Source: Echinometra lucunter (taxonomy: Eukaryota > Echinodermata > Echinoidea > Camarodonta > Echinometridae). From it: a DNA stretch of 64,000 nucleotides. Shown here piece by piece: positions 9,724 to 21,756 of this stretch. Each line of letters opens with the position of its first letter. The stretch's first letter is position 1. The stretch spans positions 27,594,731 to 27,658,730 of the forward strand of contig CM057156.1 in the NCBI GenBank assembly GCA_029962745.1, given 5' to 3'. The translations under genes were made by a program, and so were the position numbers. The notes beneath the pieces were generated by a model. That model was given only the letters and a program-made list of their open reading frames with translations, was not told where the DNA came from and made no database searches.

Positions 9724-11557
9724 ATGCCCCGCCAAATGTGCCACGTAAGCAAGAAACAGAGACAAGGCCTCATGGCACTATCAGTGGTGGCCCTTATCTT
9801 CGCCATCCTAGCATGGTACTATGTCACCCAGCATGGTCGCATGGCCGTGCAACATGTGGGACCTATCAGGTTCTACCCAGAGGCTCGTGAACTCTACATC
9901 CTCAACAGAACCCATGATGAGGTCTTCAAAGCATGTCTGGGCACCCCCTTGCCACATCCAATCTATCCACTGGACTGCACCCGGCAGTTCCAGACTTCAG
10001 ACTCCATCTGCATTAACTGGGTGGACATGGAGACAGCAAGTAAGGTAGACAAGGAGTATGCTAGGATGGAAATCACAGCCAACCCACCAGAGAAGGATCT
10101 CCACTGCATCACTGTGGAGTGGACATCATTTATGCTTGATTTTGCACCTAAGGATTGCATCTCCTTGACAGATTCCCACTGGTTTGGCGGTGCAAGCCTG
10201 TACAGCCAACTTTGGCCCTTGGATGATACGTCCATTCCAATGCAGCCATACATTATGCGAGACATTCTAGTACAGCCAGACAGGCGCAACGTTTGGGGCT
10301 CTGTTCTTGAAAACTATTGGTTGTCTTCCAAAGGAGTGGCACTTCTCATTGACAAGGACGTTCCACTCCATGTGAGTTTTAATGAAGACTCTGCCCAGAC
10401 ATTGTGCTTGAAGTCAGAGTACCTCAACTCTCCTTACCAGAATGAACAACTCAAATATCCTCATCTGAAGTATTCTGTGTGTTACAGTGAAGACATCAAG
10501 TCAGTCCACAAACAAGTATACAGCAGGTGGTTTCAAAAACCTCAAGGCATTCCTGATGAGAGAATGATCAAGTCTCCTGTATGGTCAACATGGGCACGCT
10601 ACAAGACTTTTGTCAATGAAACACAGGTTTTAGATTTTGCTGAAGAAATCCTCCAGAACAATTTGTCCAACAGCCAGATTGAAATTGATGATAAGTACAC
10701 CACATCCTACGGTGCCTATGATTTCAACCGGACAAAGTTCCCTGATGCTGCAGGAATGATCACAAAGCTGAAAACGAAAGGATTCAGGGTGACTTCTTGG
10801 ATACACCCTTTTACGAACCTGGAGTCTCCAAATTTTAGAGAGGGTATCACTCATGGATACTGGGTAAGAGATGCAAGTAATTCTGTTCCTGCTCTTGTCA
10901 AGTGGTGGCAAGGAGAAGGAGCACTCCTGGATGTCACAGACAACAGATCAAGGCAGTGGTACCTCAGCAACCTTCAGGCGATGCGCTCAGAGTACGGTTT
11001 GGACTCCTTTAAGTTTGATGCAGGCGAAGCTGACTTCTTCCCTGTCAATTTCCATGTGACATCCCAGGAATTCTGGAATCCCAACGAATACTGCACCCAG
11101 TATGCCCAACTGGTGTCAAAGATGGGTGGTATGATCGAGGTTCGGTGTGGACACCAGTCTCAGAACTTGCCCATCTTTGTCCGCATGTTTGACAAGGAGT
11201 CCTCCTGGAGCAGTGGCAATGGCCTCAAGACAATGATCCCCTCCGCTCTAACTCAAGGCATCCTAGGATATCCCTTCATCCTACCTGACATGATCGGTGG
11301 GAACGCATATGGAGGAGACGGTGTCTTTGACAGCACCAATGTGAAGGACCTACCTGAGAGAGAGCTCTTCATTCGATGGATGGAGTTAACAGCCTATCTC
11401 CCTGCCATGCAGTTTTCTATAGCACCCTGGCAGTACAGTGATGATGCTGCTGAGGATGGGGTCTCCATCATGGATGTTTCCAGAGAGATGATTCGCGTCC
11501 ATGAAGATGAAGTGACCCCCCTTATTCTAAGATATGCTCAGGAGGCAATTTCTGAAG
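9724..11557 (+). CDS. MYORG-like glycosidase (GH31), coding exon 1
   Basis: Encodes most of a myogenesis-regulating-glycosidase-like protein. MYORG is a type II membrane protein of the ER/Golgi and a GH31 alpha-galactosidase, and human loss causes brain calcification (family knowledge). Residues 16-34 (LMALSVVALIFAILAWYYV) form a single membrane anchor after a basic N-terminus. The lumenal catalytic domain follows. KFDAGE carries the likely nucleophile D432, and VRMFDKES carries the likely acid/base D490, a spacing close to human D463/D520. FILPDMIGGN is another conserved GH31 segment. The start is the first ATG after an in-frame TGA at 9682-9684. The exon ends in phase 1 (GAA G|GTAGGT) and joins exon 2 to read SEGYPIIRPLWW. 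The joined protein is 699 residues, against about 714 in human. An alternative start lies at 9736. Invertebrates may carry several MYORG paralogues, so orthology is not proven. Confidence 0.93.
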
Positions 11558-13266
11558 GTAGGTGTTACTGCTTTGCCCAGGGCTTGATACTTACTGTTAG
11601 TGGTCTGATGCATATGGGCCCTAACTTTTAACTCTAGACCTGCCCACCCCTCTCCCCCAAAGCATACAAAACCCATATGGAAATTTCTTCAGTGTGGATC
11701 CCTGCCTTATTGAAATGATTACCAGTACGGTATATTTCATGATGCTCCAGGATGTTATTGGATATCCTAATAGTTAAAGACATTGGACAACATTGTTATG
11801 ATTTTTAAAAAAATCTTGTTTTGTTACTTGAAAGTGGGATAAACATGAGGGTTATAGTGTAAAAATACCAGTCTGAAAGTTTCAAAGTATAATATGCACA
11901 GGAAGTATTTTTAAATATCAAAAATGTGAGCCAAATTTTGAAAAATATACAAGGGTCGGTTGCACAGAATAGACATAAGGAGTGCGCATGGGCGTATGAC
12001 TCACCTTACCGTACTGTGTGTATTGGCGTATCACGTGGCGGGAGGCACATAACGGCATTTTCAAATTCAAGTAAAGTGGTCCTCTTAGTGATTGTCTCGT
12101 GAGACGAAGGATAATGAAATCGCCGTTTGCTTCTAACTTACACTTTTTCATTCAAAATTATGGTTGGTTTTAGGGTTTTTTAGTACAAATACAAGTACTC
12201 ATACACATGTTTCATCTTAGTTTGAGAATTTTTTAAATCAGCTACTCACAAAGTTAGCCAATGCCTTTAACTAGTGAAAGGAAAAAAATGAAATGTTGGA
12301 TTTCCTATGAGAGGAGTGAGATTTCTCATTTTAATATTGGTGCTTTTTCTGAGTACTCCTTTTGAGCTTTCAAAAACTGCACTGCCCTCCACTCCCATAT
12401 ATTGTTTTCTGCAAAATCAAATTTACATAAGGCTATGCATTTTTACATGATGTTTTATAGTAATGACATGTATGATTAAGTGTGAATTCAAACTCAACCT
12501 CATTCTCTTTCTCTCTCTCTCTCTCTCTCTTTACTTATTATGCATGGATTTCCAACTCTTTGTCTGACTTGCATATTCTCATTCAATTAACCTTCAAATG
12601 ATAATGAATAGTTAATGGCAATGTTTGATAGCATATACCATATATGAATGAATTAAAGTGAATTGTATTTATTGAATGCCATTGATATACATTAGTATTC
12701 TGTTCTGACATATACATGAACATAATCATAAATCAATATAAAGTGGATAGCGTTAAGTTAATAAACAAAAAGAAAATAAACAGAAAGAAAGCAGAACATT
12801 TCTAGCCGTTGATGATGTAGGTTAACAAAAATTTTAAGTTCTTTTCTTTTCTCTCTATATGTTATAATGGGAGGGTGGTGGATAAAGCATTGCTTTACAA
12901 AAATATGGAATTCTCAAATGTGCTGGAAAGAACATTCCACTTTCATTGTGATTTTTGTTCCATGGAATGCTGCCTGAAGTTTTGTGTTGTTTTTGCATGC
13001 CCATATGTCCCACAACAATGCCCTGCCAAGAAAGATTTTATAGAAATAGAAATAGACTTAATGAACATAAATGAAACAGGTATGAACTGTAAGGCAATGC
13101 CAACAATTTTGGAAAAAGATTTTGAACAAAAGATAATAAATGCCATGTATTTTTTGTAGAGATATATTTGAAGGGGGAATTTTTTTTTTTTTTTTTTGTC
13201 CAAGAACCTTCTTTTCAAGAGAGAGAGAGAAAGAGTTATGAATAAAATACTATTCTTTCATACCAG
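11558..13266 (+). other. Intron of the MYORG-like gene
   Basis: GT-AG intron (GTAGGT ... CATACCAG). It carries TTAA-type MITE copy 2 (11778-12266) and a (CT)n tract near 12508-12531. The rest is AT-rich without recognisable features. Confidence 0.88.
11778..12266 (+). mobile_element. Full TTAA-type MITE, copy 2, intronic
   Basis: 489 bp, same orientation as copy 1. Ends are AGACATTGGACAAC / GTTAGCCAATGCCT, with TTAA on both sides (11774-11777 and 12267-12270). It lies inside the MYORG-like intron. Confidence 0.87.
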
Positions 13267-13532
13267 GTTACCCAATCATCAGGCCTCTGTGGTGGCTGGA
13301 CCCCAAGCATGAGGATGCTCTGACCTGCGACTCTGAGTTCCTGATTGGTGATGCTCTCCTGGTGGCCCCCATCTTGGAACCCCACTCTCGATCCCGTGAC
13401 ATCTTCCTACCCAAGGGTCGCTGGAGGGACACCCTCCGTGGGGGTAGGGTCATCGAAGGGCCCCACTGGCTCAGAGACTACGCCATCCAGCTTGATGAGA
13501 TAGCCACATTCTACCAGGTGGAGGATGCTTGA
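13267..13532 (+). CDS. MYORG-like glycosidase (GH31), last coding exon
   Basis: Acceptor TACCAG precedes GTTACCCAATC. The split glycine codon restores GYPIIRPLWWLDP and then FLIGDALLVAPILEP, both hallmark C-terminal GH31 segments. The protein ends ...ATFYQVEDA with TGA at 13530-13532. A late intron just before the PIIRPLWW segment is the only coding intron found. Confidence 0.93.
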
Positions 13533-14920
13533 GAAGAGTCTGTGAAGATTAAATGGAGTGTGACAAGAAGGTGACACTGGTATCACCGCTTGATTTCCCT
13601 TGAGGTAGAAATAGAGACTAGACAGTTAATTACAAAATTGAGGTGTCTGTGACTGACTGCAGCGATGTAGACATTCTCTTATTTTTTAGGGAGTAATATG
13701 TATGATGTGATGTCATATTGGAGATTGGATTTGATGGTCACAGTTAAACCCTCTCATTACAAAAGTTAGATGTACATGTATGAAGCCAATGGCTTTAAGG
13801 GTTTCTGACCAATCTTCATGTGTCAAATCTATCATGAGGCTCACTGTGCATAAAGCTAAAAACATTTGGACAGGGCTCCATATTTTTCTTCGAGCCTAGT
13901 GTGACTTTTTAGGGTTCTGTGATCTCCAGACTATTGCTAAATTTTCAAAAATTTAGACGTCTGGAATGGTACTTTAGTGTCGTTTATTGAGCCATTTAAA
14001 ACTCGGCATGAAAGTGGCATGATTTTCTTTGACTTATGTTAATAGATGGCTAGCATGCATTTACTAGCAGGTGGATATAGTTCATAAGCAAAAGGTTTCT
14101 GAGGAACAGATCAGGAACGTTTGGTCGCATTAAGGTCCTAGTCTGATGGAGAGCTTGAAGAAGAATATTGTTAACCTGTTGACTTCTGAATTTTCGGACT
14201 CCATGGATTTTAATACTGAGGATACCTGGTTCCTGTTGGTAAATGGTTAAATAGTCCAAAATGGATTAAGATACATGTATGCATTTGCATTACCAGAGAA
14301 GAAAGTTGCTTAAAGTTTGATGGCAGTGCACACTCTTCGAGAGCTTTAGTTTTATTGCTACCAATAGACAGTCTGGGCAACTTAGGAGGGGTTTTTTCTG
14401 ATCTTAGGTGCTGTTACCTCACTGTTTCAGGTATTTTCAGGCTTCATAAACTTGGTGCTGAACATGTCAAGAACTCGTAAGGTTGTCACTGATTCCTCTA
14501 AGGTTATGAGCTATATGTGCATGTAAGTCATCTGGACCCATTTTAAAACTTTTTATCTGGTCTATAATGTGTCCAATTTCTATTACAAATTTGATTACAG
14601 CTAATCAGATGTAATGATATCTGTATTTTGTATCAGTTGTAGCTTGTTACTAACTTTTTATTGAAAAGGACCCTTGAATGTGTTAATATTTCAAAATACA
14701 AAAAAGCCAAGAAGTTGTTGCTGGTAATTGTTTCAACAGCTTTGAGAAACACAGACAACTAGAGAAATAGTGCAGATTTAGTTAGAAATATAGATATATT
14801 TGTGGTCATGAAGGTAGCTCATTGTCTGTTTGAATGTTATTTGAAAAATTGTATTTTAATGTTTTATAGCTATATATTATCCGTTTGGAGCCTAAGGGGT
14901 CTATGCTGAAGTATATGATA
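13533..14920 (+). other. Probable 3' UTR / 3' flank of the MYORG-like gene
   Basis: AT-rich non-coding DNA after the stop codon. I cannot place the cleavage site. AATAAA occurs much further downstream (for example near 15790 and 19172) but nothing decides between candidates. Confidence 0.45.
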
Positions 14921-15275
14921 CCCTTTTTATACTGCAGCCCAAATTTTGGGCTCTCTGAGAGCGCTCCAAGAGCGACCCAAATTTGGGTTGCCCCAGTGCA
15001 TTTATACTGCCATTTATGACCACCGAGCTGCGTGCAGAACTGTTGCACGTACTTGTATGTCATTATGACATCATAAAGGATACGTGCACCAGTTACTCTA
15101 AACATTATGACGTCGGTTACATCACAGCCTTTAAAAAAGGAAAACAATTACGTCACTGGGTTCAGAGTGCCCTGAAGCACTGCTACTGTTGGGGCGCCCA
15201 AAAAAGCTTTTCATACTGGACATTGGGGTGCCCCGGGAGGGGTCCCGGGGAACCTCAACACCCAGTATAAAAGGG
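14921..15275. mobile_element. Candidate MITE with CCCTTTTTATACTG ends
   Basis: The left end CCCTTTTTATACTG and the right end CAGTATAAAAGGG are inverted copies. Inside are short perfect foldbacks such as GCCCAAATTTTGGGC and CCCAAATTTGGG, and a GC-rich 'gggtgccccgggaggggtcccgggg' segment. No convincing target-site duplication and no coding capacity are seen. Confidence 0.65.
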
Positions 15276-15707
15276 ATATATGTTAATGCTCTTCTGAAAG
15301 TACCAGTGATATTCATATCTTTTAAGTGTGATGCCAATTTAGAGACTTTAGTGATTAGACAAGTTACTTTTAAGGAGTAGTACTATTTGTGGGAAAATTT
15401 TGGTGTCAGAAGGAATGCAGGGGTGACACAACATGGTGATGTTGTGCCACAAGGTCTTAGATGTTTCAACATTCAGGTGAACCAAATTGGTGTTTATTGA
15501 AATCAATACTAAGTCGCTAGTGTCATATTCATGCATCCAGGCATTTATTATGGCAACTAAAGGGATGTCTCTAGGGAACCATGGTATAGCCATGTTAAGT
15601 TGTATATCAAGGTATTTTGTCAATTTTGTATGGTATATTGTGGTAATACTTTGTTTTTACCACGGTGCTCTTTTACAAGGGATATGTCATATTTAAATAC
15701 TACTTAA
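15276..15707. other. Intergenic, nothing recognised
   Basis: AT-rich DNA with no supportable feature. Confidence 0.5.
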
Positions 15708-16053
15708 AGACCTATTCACTTACGAAGCGAAAACCCCCTCAGTATACCCCTGTGGGTTTTTTGTACAGGTGAATTGGATATGAGGTGCCAAAAATAAAAC
15801 AAAATGCTGAGGCAAGAGGCTTATTTTGTTCCTCCTGGCAAAAAGGTTTAGACCAATCAGTTTTTTCTATTAAAGTTAACGCAAAATATGATGTCATGAT
15901 TTTATCAGTGCATACTTTTGTTAAAACTCTCTTTTATTTGGAGTTGACGCATTAATACGCATCTCATTATTATGAGTGCCGCTGTTTACCACTCTATGTG
16001 TGAACACTAAAAAAAAATGTGGGGGTTTTCAGCTGGATATCTGAATGAACCCT
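15708..16053. mobile_element. Candidate MITE, related to 43608-43878
   Basis: The left end AGACCTATTCACTTACGAAG and the reverse complement of the right end (AGGGTTCATTCAGATATCCA) align, and both run into AAAACCCCC. The right arm ('agtgttcacacat', 'attttttttt', 'aaaacccccac' on its complement) resembles the arm of the element in CCDC171 intron 1. Confidence 0.6.
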
Positions 16054-17492
16054 AAGTCAGATTATTACCATTAGAACAAAGGCATTGTAATATGTAGCTA
16101 AAACCTTCATATCTCAACAAAGTGGACATTTTTGTAAAGAAACAAGTTGCTGGAAAGACCTAACCATATAAGTTTGGCTTTCTGCTGTTTGCCACAAAGT
16201 CTGCAGGTATGTACATGTATGTTCCATGGTGCATTAACTGAAATACCATATGGATCCCACAATGCTGGTAAAATGTCAGATAGATAATGTATTTGTTGCT
16301 GGATTGCCTTGTAAACATCTTTGAGCCATATGATCTTTTAACTATAGAGGGCACTGTTCTCCAGTACCAGCAGGCAGTGATTCAGTAGAGATACTTTGCT
16401 TTCCATGTTTTTCTCTCTGCAGCTTTTATTGATTGTTGTTGCATTTTTCATGCCATTTTTCATTCCATTTTTCATTCCATTTTCCTTTCCATCCATACCT
16501 TTCCCTTTCATCTCCATTCATTAGAGTTTTAATTATTGCACTGCATTGCATATTCACAGTTTAAAAAAGATATACTTCGTTCAAAATTGCAGATTAATTT
16601 ATGGAAATTATTTCTGCCTCTTGCCTAACATCTATTTATATGTTCCTTAAAATTCATTTCTCCTGTGTTGTTATCTTTTTTCTTTTCATTTTGTCTTTCA
16701 TTTGTGTATTAATTGCCTTTAAAATTACAATTCATATTTTAATGATATATTTTTGAGAATTAACAATGACTTTATTTTATCATCATAAGCCATCATCATT
16801 TTGTAATTCCACTCATATGCCTTTGTTTTCTTTTTTGCGCTTGTTTACCACTAACAGCTGAAATGTATTTTCAGAGGCATATTTGATAGAGTTTGCAAAT
16901 ATCTTGTCTTTCACTTTAGTAGAAAATTGTGGGTCAGCTTCTTGCATTTTGCATATTATCTGAATGAAAGGTACTTACAGGTACTCAAGCTGTGGTTATT
17001 GTTTTTCTTTATGCATTATGCAAAAGTGAACAATAGCCTCACCAGACATTTATAGAATCATTAAATGCACTGAGCAACAAACTCTTTCTGAGAGCTGGTG
17101 GGCCAATCATATGGTTCATTGCTTCTCCAAATAAATTATAATTTACTGCATGTAACTTATGAAACAAATGAGCAGACTGTTACCAAATCCAAATAGCACT
17201 GTGTTATTGTGATGCTGTTTGTATAAGTGTCTCTTTCTTATATATATTAGATCAGTAATCTGAACTGTAGTGTTTGATTGACAGGGAGTGTAGAATACCT
17301 GTAATGGCGAAATTGTAAATGTATTTGAACCATCTTATCTTGTATTTTATATGAATATCATTGTAGCATTGCAACATAAGTACTTCACTTGAAATACCCT
17401 CATGTTTTTTATTTAAATGAAGCACTTTATTACCACAAGGCAACTGATCGTGTCCCTTTGTGTGTGTAATGCCTTGTTGTATAGGTGACAAC
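16054..17492. other. Intergenic, nothing recognised
   Basis: AT-rich DNA with short runs such as repeated 'ttttcattccattttt' (about 16448-16490). No gene is seen. Confidence 0.5.
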
Positions 17493-17771
17493 CCACTTCA
17501 CCGAAAGCTCGCGAGACCAAAGGCCGCGAGGCCAAAATAGCAAATTGTAATCTATAATGTACACCGCTCTGGCCAATTCCTGTGCCAGAAGGAAGTTTAA
17601 TAAGTATTAAAGGGCAGCAGAAAGTTTTTCATTGAAGGTGTGGGACATCCGGAAACGAGGACTAAACATGCTAAGGAGACATAATTATTTTATATACCGA
17701 TAGCGCATTATTTGTGATGAAGGAAAATACGATACGAGAAAAGTCGGCCTCGCGGACCTTCGGTCAAGTGG
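17493..17771. mobile_element. Possible MITE with CCACTTSACCGAA ends
   Basis: CCACTTCACCGAA (17493-17505) and TTCGGTCAAGTGG (17759-17771) are inverted copies with one mismatch. 'gccgcgaggcc' and 'ggcctcgcgg' pair further in. No target duplication identified. Confidence 0.5.
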
Positions 17772-18454
17772 CCCAGGTGTGTGGACATTCCTGTTCAGTC
17801 TTTAGACACGTTCTGGATGTTTGCTTTAATAGTTCTAAAATGTCATTTATACCTTTCTTTCTCTTTGACTTTACCATTAAGATTTTTAAAAAATTTACTA
17901 TCCATTAAATGTGTTTGCGAGAATTGCTAAAAGTATAATTGCTCTTCACTCTTGCAACTTTCAACAGTGTTATAGTTCTTTGTCTGTCAAGAGTAGTTTG
18001 TTTTGGAATTATCTTTGTCATTTATTTTTCTGAAGAGCATTAGAAGGTTGAACCCAATATCTTAGTGCCATGCAGAGGGGTTTTACTGAAAATGTATGGT
18101 CTACTTTAATGTATAAAGTACTTGTAAAAACATAATTTGTAGCCATTAATCATGTCAAATAGAAAATGACGATTGCTTTTCACATTGTGGACTGTATGAA
18201 ATAGCAAGTGCTGCAGTATTGCAAAATTGTGCATACTCTTTGAGTTTGCAATATGCATGTATAATTATTTGAGAAATAATTTTCTTCATGATCATTGTTT
18301 TATCGATTTCAGTTTTCATCTTTAAAAGTAATTAGTTATTCTCTGATATTCTTATTGTATTTCTGATCATATTTGTCTTTATTTGATTACTTGCTGCTGT
18401 TACTTACATTTTATTGATTATATGCTGTCATGTTTATATTGATTTATAATTATT
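17772..18454. other. Intergenic, nothing recognised
   Basis: AT-rich DNA leading into a SINE-like tail. No gene seen. Confidence 0.5.
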
Positions 18455-18626
<172 letters not shown>

Positions 18627-19358
18627 ATATAATTAATATTAATGGAAGAAATTGTCAACCTTATAATGGAAGGAATAAAATTGTTTTACTGTCAGTTTCG
18701 TGACTGAAGAACATATATTACCAGTTTTGCACTTAGACAAAGATATAATTTACAATTCCATGTTGATTGTGTGTTCTGAGTCATTTGTTCTCTGCTATTA
18801 TTTGCAGAATTGCCTTAAACTTGATTTTGGTGCTCTACTTTATCACTATTGCTTCCTTCATGCTTGATTATCACATCAATGTATTTTTTCTGTATCAGTT
18901 CTAAATTAAAACTGTGTTTTTATTTAGCAATGTACCATTATGATCAAAATGTATATCTCATTTATTGCTCATGTTCTTCATTGCAGTTGCTCTTTTCTGA
19001 AATGAAATATTTCTTATTTTATATCTAAGGATATATTCATGTACCAGCCGTAATGCAAATTAAAGCCACATGCGGGATCATGTTATTGTATATAATTCAG
19101 CTGATTTTTGTTATCTAAGATGTGTGTCACTTAAATTCATAAATTGTGTGCAGTTAATTATTTCACTGCTGTGAATAAAGCTGTCTACAAAAGATTTGCC
19201 AAACAAAGTTTTAGATCATGTTGGTGTATTTTTTGTTGTATATTGTGCCTGAAATGTGTGAGTTAGTTGATTTAGTTAAATCCATTTATTTTGATGAAAC
19301 TGTTTGTTTCTCATCATAGAATGAGTGAAACTGATCAACTTGCAATCAAAAGAAACCA
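18627..19358. other. Intergenic, nothing recognised
   Basis: AT-rich DNA with no supportable gene or repeat. An AATAAA lies near 19172. Confidence 0.5.
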
Positions 19359-19501
19359 GGGCCCTGTTTCATAAAACTTGTTATCAGTAACAACTGCCAT
19401 ATTTCTGTGGCAAATTTGCTCTTAGCCAATCAGATGCAAGAATTCCAGTAGCTTAGTTATTGCAACTTGTTATTGATAACAAGTTTTATGAAACGGGGCC
19501 C
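19359..19501. mobile_element. 143-bp MITE with about 35-bp inverted ends
   Basis: Both arms read GGGCCC(T/C)GTTTCATAAAA and continue CTTGTTATCARTAACAA, inverted with respect to each other and nearly perfect. The central spacer is about 70 bp. The transcript would fold into a stable hairpin. No coding capacity. Confidence 0.82.
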
Positions 19502-21351
19502 CCAGGTGTCTATGTACTGTGACATAACATAATTGACTAAACTTTATCACTTTCCACAGGAAAATCAAGGGTGCCAATCCATGGTAGTATAGGGTTGGAG
19601 GGGGGGGGGTCATAATGTGTCTTCACCCTCAAATGAGTGGGTGCTCCTGTCTCAGTCCATGCAGAGAGATATACCTCCCCCCCCCCCCCCCCCCCCCGTT
19701 TTCTGATCCATGTTGCTGAAGCTAATTTACACTCACCGGCCATGTCTTTGTATTTTGTGAGGGATGACTTAGTTCCCCATGGGGGGATCTATATTTTACA
19801 TGAAACATCTCAAAAGATATGGATGGAATGGTAGAAATCTGGGTAAACGGGGATGCCCCCAAACCCCGGAATTTTATCTCTGAAAAAACCGTTGGATTAA
19901 AAAGAAAACTGACTGAAAAGCTGTTGAAGATTTTTTTTTTCCATTTTTCGACGATTTCATGGAGAAGGCAAACAAATGAAGACCTTTTTTTCCCACCTGT
20001 CAGAAAATTATGCATGCCTCCCCTCCCCCCCCCCCCCCCCCCTCCTCGTCTCACAGATTTCCACCCACTTGTTGAAGAAATAGTGAACAAAGTATTTATT
20101 TTGCCAAACTTGATTTTTGCCGTTGTTCTTGTTTTTGCTCGTTAGGATTATTCTGAAATGGGCCCTGCCCATCCAGAGAATCCTCAATGCGCCAGTATAC
20201 AAACGCACAAGAAACGATCCATTCTCATTCACTTTTCATTTCAAGATTTTGCATATGCCTATAAATATCCTCTTCGAACCCATGAGTTGTAGAATTGCAG
20301 AGTTACTCATTCACTTGTGGAATAATTTGACAATAATAGCCTTGTAGGGGTGCCTGTGTAGTGATAATGGCAGCAAACTTGACCTTAACACTTTCGTGTT
20401 GTGTTTTCGCAAGAGATGACGTCATGCGAATTTTCAGCTCCGGTGTTTCCCACATTCATGAGATTTTTCTGTTGAAAGCAAGCATAATATTGCAATATCA
20501 ATCACCGCTATTCCTCCATTTTTTTTTTAAATTTAAAAAGAGGCGGTTAAACGGTAAAGGAGCAGGCACATTGAGAATACAGGCGCAGGATTTTGAAAAA
20601 GGCTTAAAACCGAACGTGCAGAAAAGAAAATGCCCCTCCTGTTCTTATTATCTCTCTGTCATGTTTACAGTAAACATAATTGCCCATAATGAGGGGTAGA
20701 ATAATTTTCGGATTATGCACTCACACTTGTCATGGTTCTGGGTCCTGGGACCATGAACCATAAAAAGCATGAAAACTTCAAACATATTAGTTTAAAAAAA
20801 AAATAGATACAGGAACAGAATGCATATCATATAGGTCTTTCTTGTTGTTGTGTTTTTGCAAGCAATTGCTACAAATTGCTATGTCACGTAAGTACTCGAT
20901 CCAAAACGCCAACTCCCCCAGCCTCACACCATCCCTGCCGATTCCCGTGATTTCCTGTTAAGTTTGTCCATTAATGAATTTAAAAAAATAATTTATTCAC
21001 TGAATGCCAAGAAGCTCCACGGAACTTACCTATCCGCCGGACAAATATCCCAGTGGGTCTGGCACCCCAAAAAGATTTCGTACACGGTCATGGAATAAGC
21101 ATGTGCCCCCGAAAGGTCATTTTGCCTTGATGCATCACACAAATCCGGTTAGAGACTGAAACTCTCTTCTGTTTTGCTAGTCATTAATTGGTCATCCTCG
21201 GCCTTGGTCTTACAAACACTTTTTGTTAATATGGAAAGTACATCATATTTCTGTAACGACTATGAAAATTACGGTTTTGGCGGGGAAAACATTACCCCCC
21301 CCCCCCCCCCGCCAAATAAATAAATAAATAAATAAATAAAGAGGGGGAAAG
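19502..21351. other. Poly-C/poly-G-rich intergenic DNA
   Basis: No gene recognised. Mononucleotide tracts include G10 near 19600, C21 near 19677-19697, C18 near 20025-20042 and C16 near 21295-21310, followed by an AAAT repeat (about 21313-21340). Confidence 0.55.
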
Positions 21352-21756
21352 TATTATTATCATTATTATTATTAATGGTTTGGCGTCACCTGTGCCTGGG
21401 AAGGGAAAAGCGAATAGAATCACTGTAACCCTCGGGTCTCTCCTCCCGATATCACTGATTGGGGGTTGTGCAGGTGGACCACATACACCGGGGTTTCCCC
21501 CTTACTCTTATACGAATAGTGCAGTGGGATCTTTAACGTGCAAAGGTGGTGACTCTCCTTTACACGGGACCTCCATTTAACGTCCTATCCGAGGGACGGA
21601 GTGTTTTCCACTGTAGCATAGCCTGCGTCTATGAAACAGGGGAGGGGCTCGATAACACACAACGTAGGCTTCATTCATCCGCCTTGGCTGGACTCGAACC
21701 CACGGTCTTTTGGTTCGAGAGGCAGTCGCTTTACCGACTGAGCCAACTCGCTCCCT
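21352..21756 (-). mobile_element. tRNA-derived SINE, antisense
   Basis: Read on the - strand it starts AGGGAGCGAGTTGGC with an A box TGGCTCAGTCGG (21734-21745) and a B box GGTTCGAGTCC (21690-21700). A tRNA-unrelated body and an AAT-rich tail (21353-21376) follow. A diverged copy of the same family lies at 57003-57312. It is an RNA polymerase III-type retroposon without coding capacity. The short open frames over it are artefacts. Confidence 0.82.

Noticed and set aside
21684..21756. Functional tRNA gene on the - strand
   Set aside because: The A and B boxes belong to a SINE with a long body and AAT tail, with a diverged second copy at 57003-57312.
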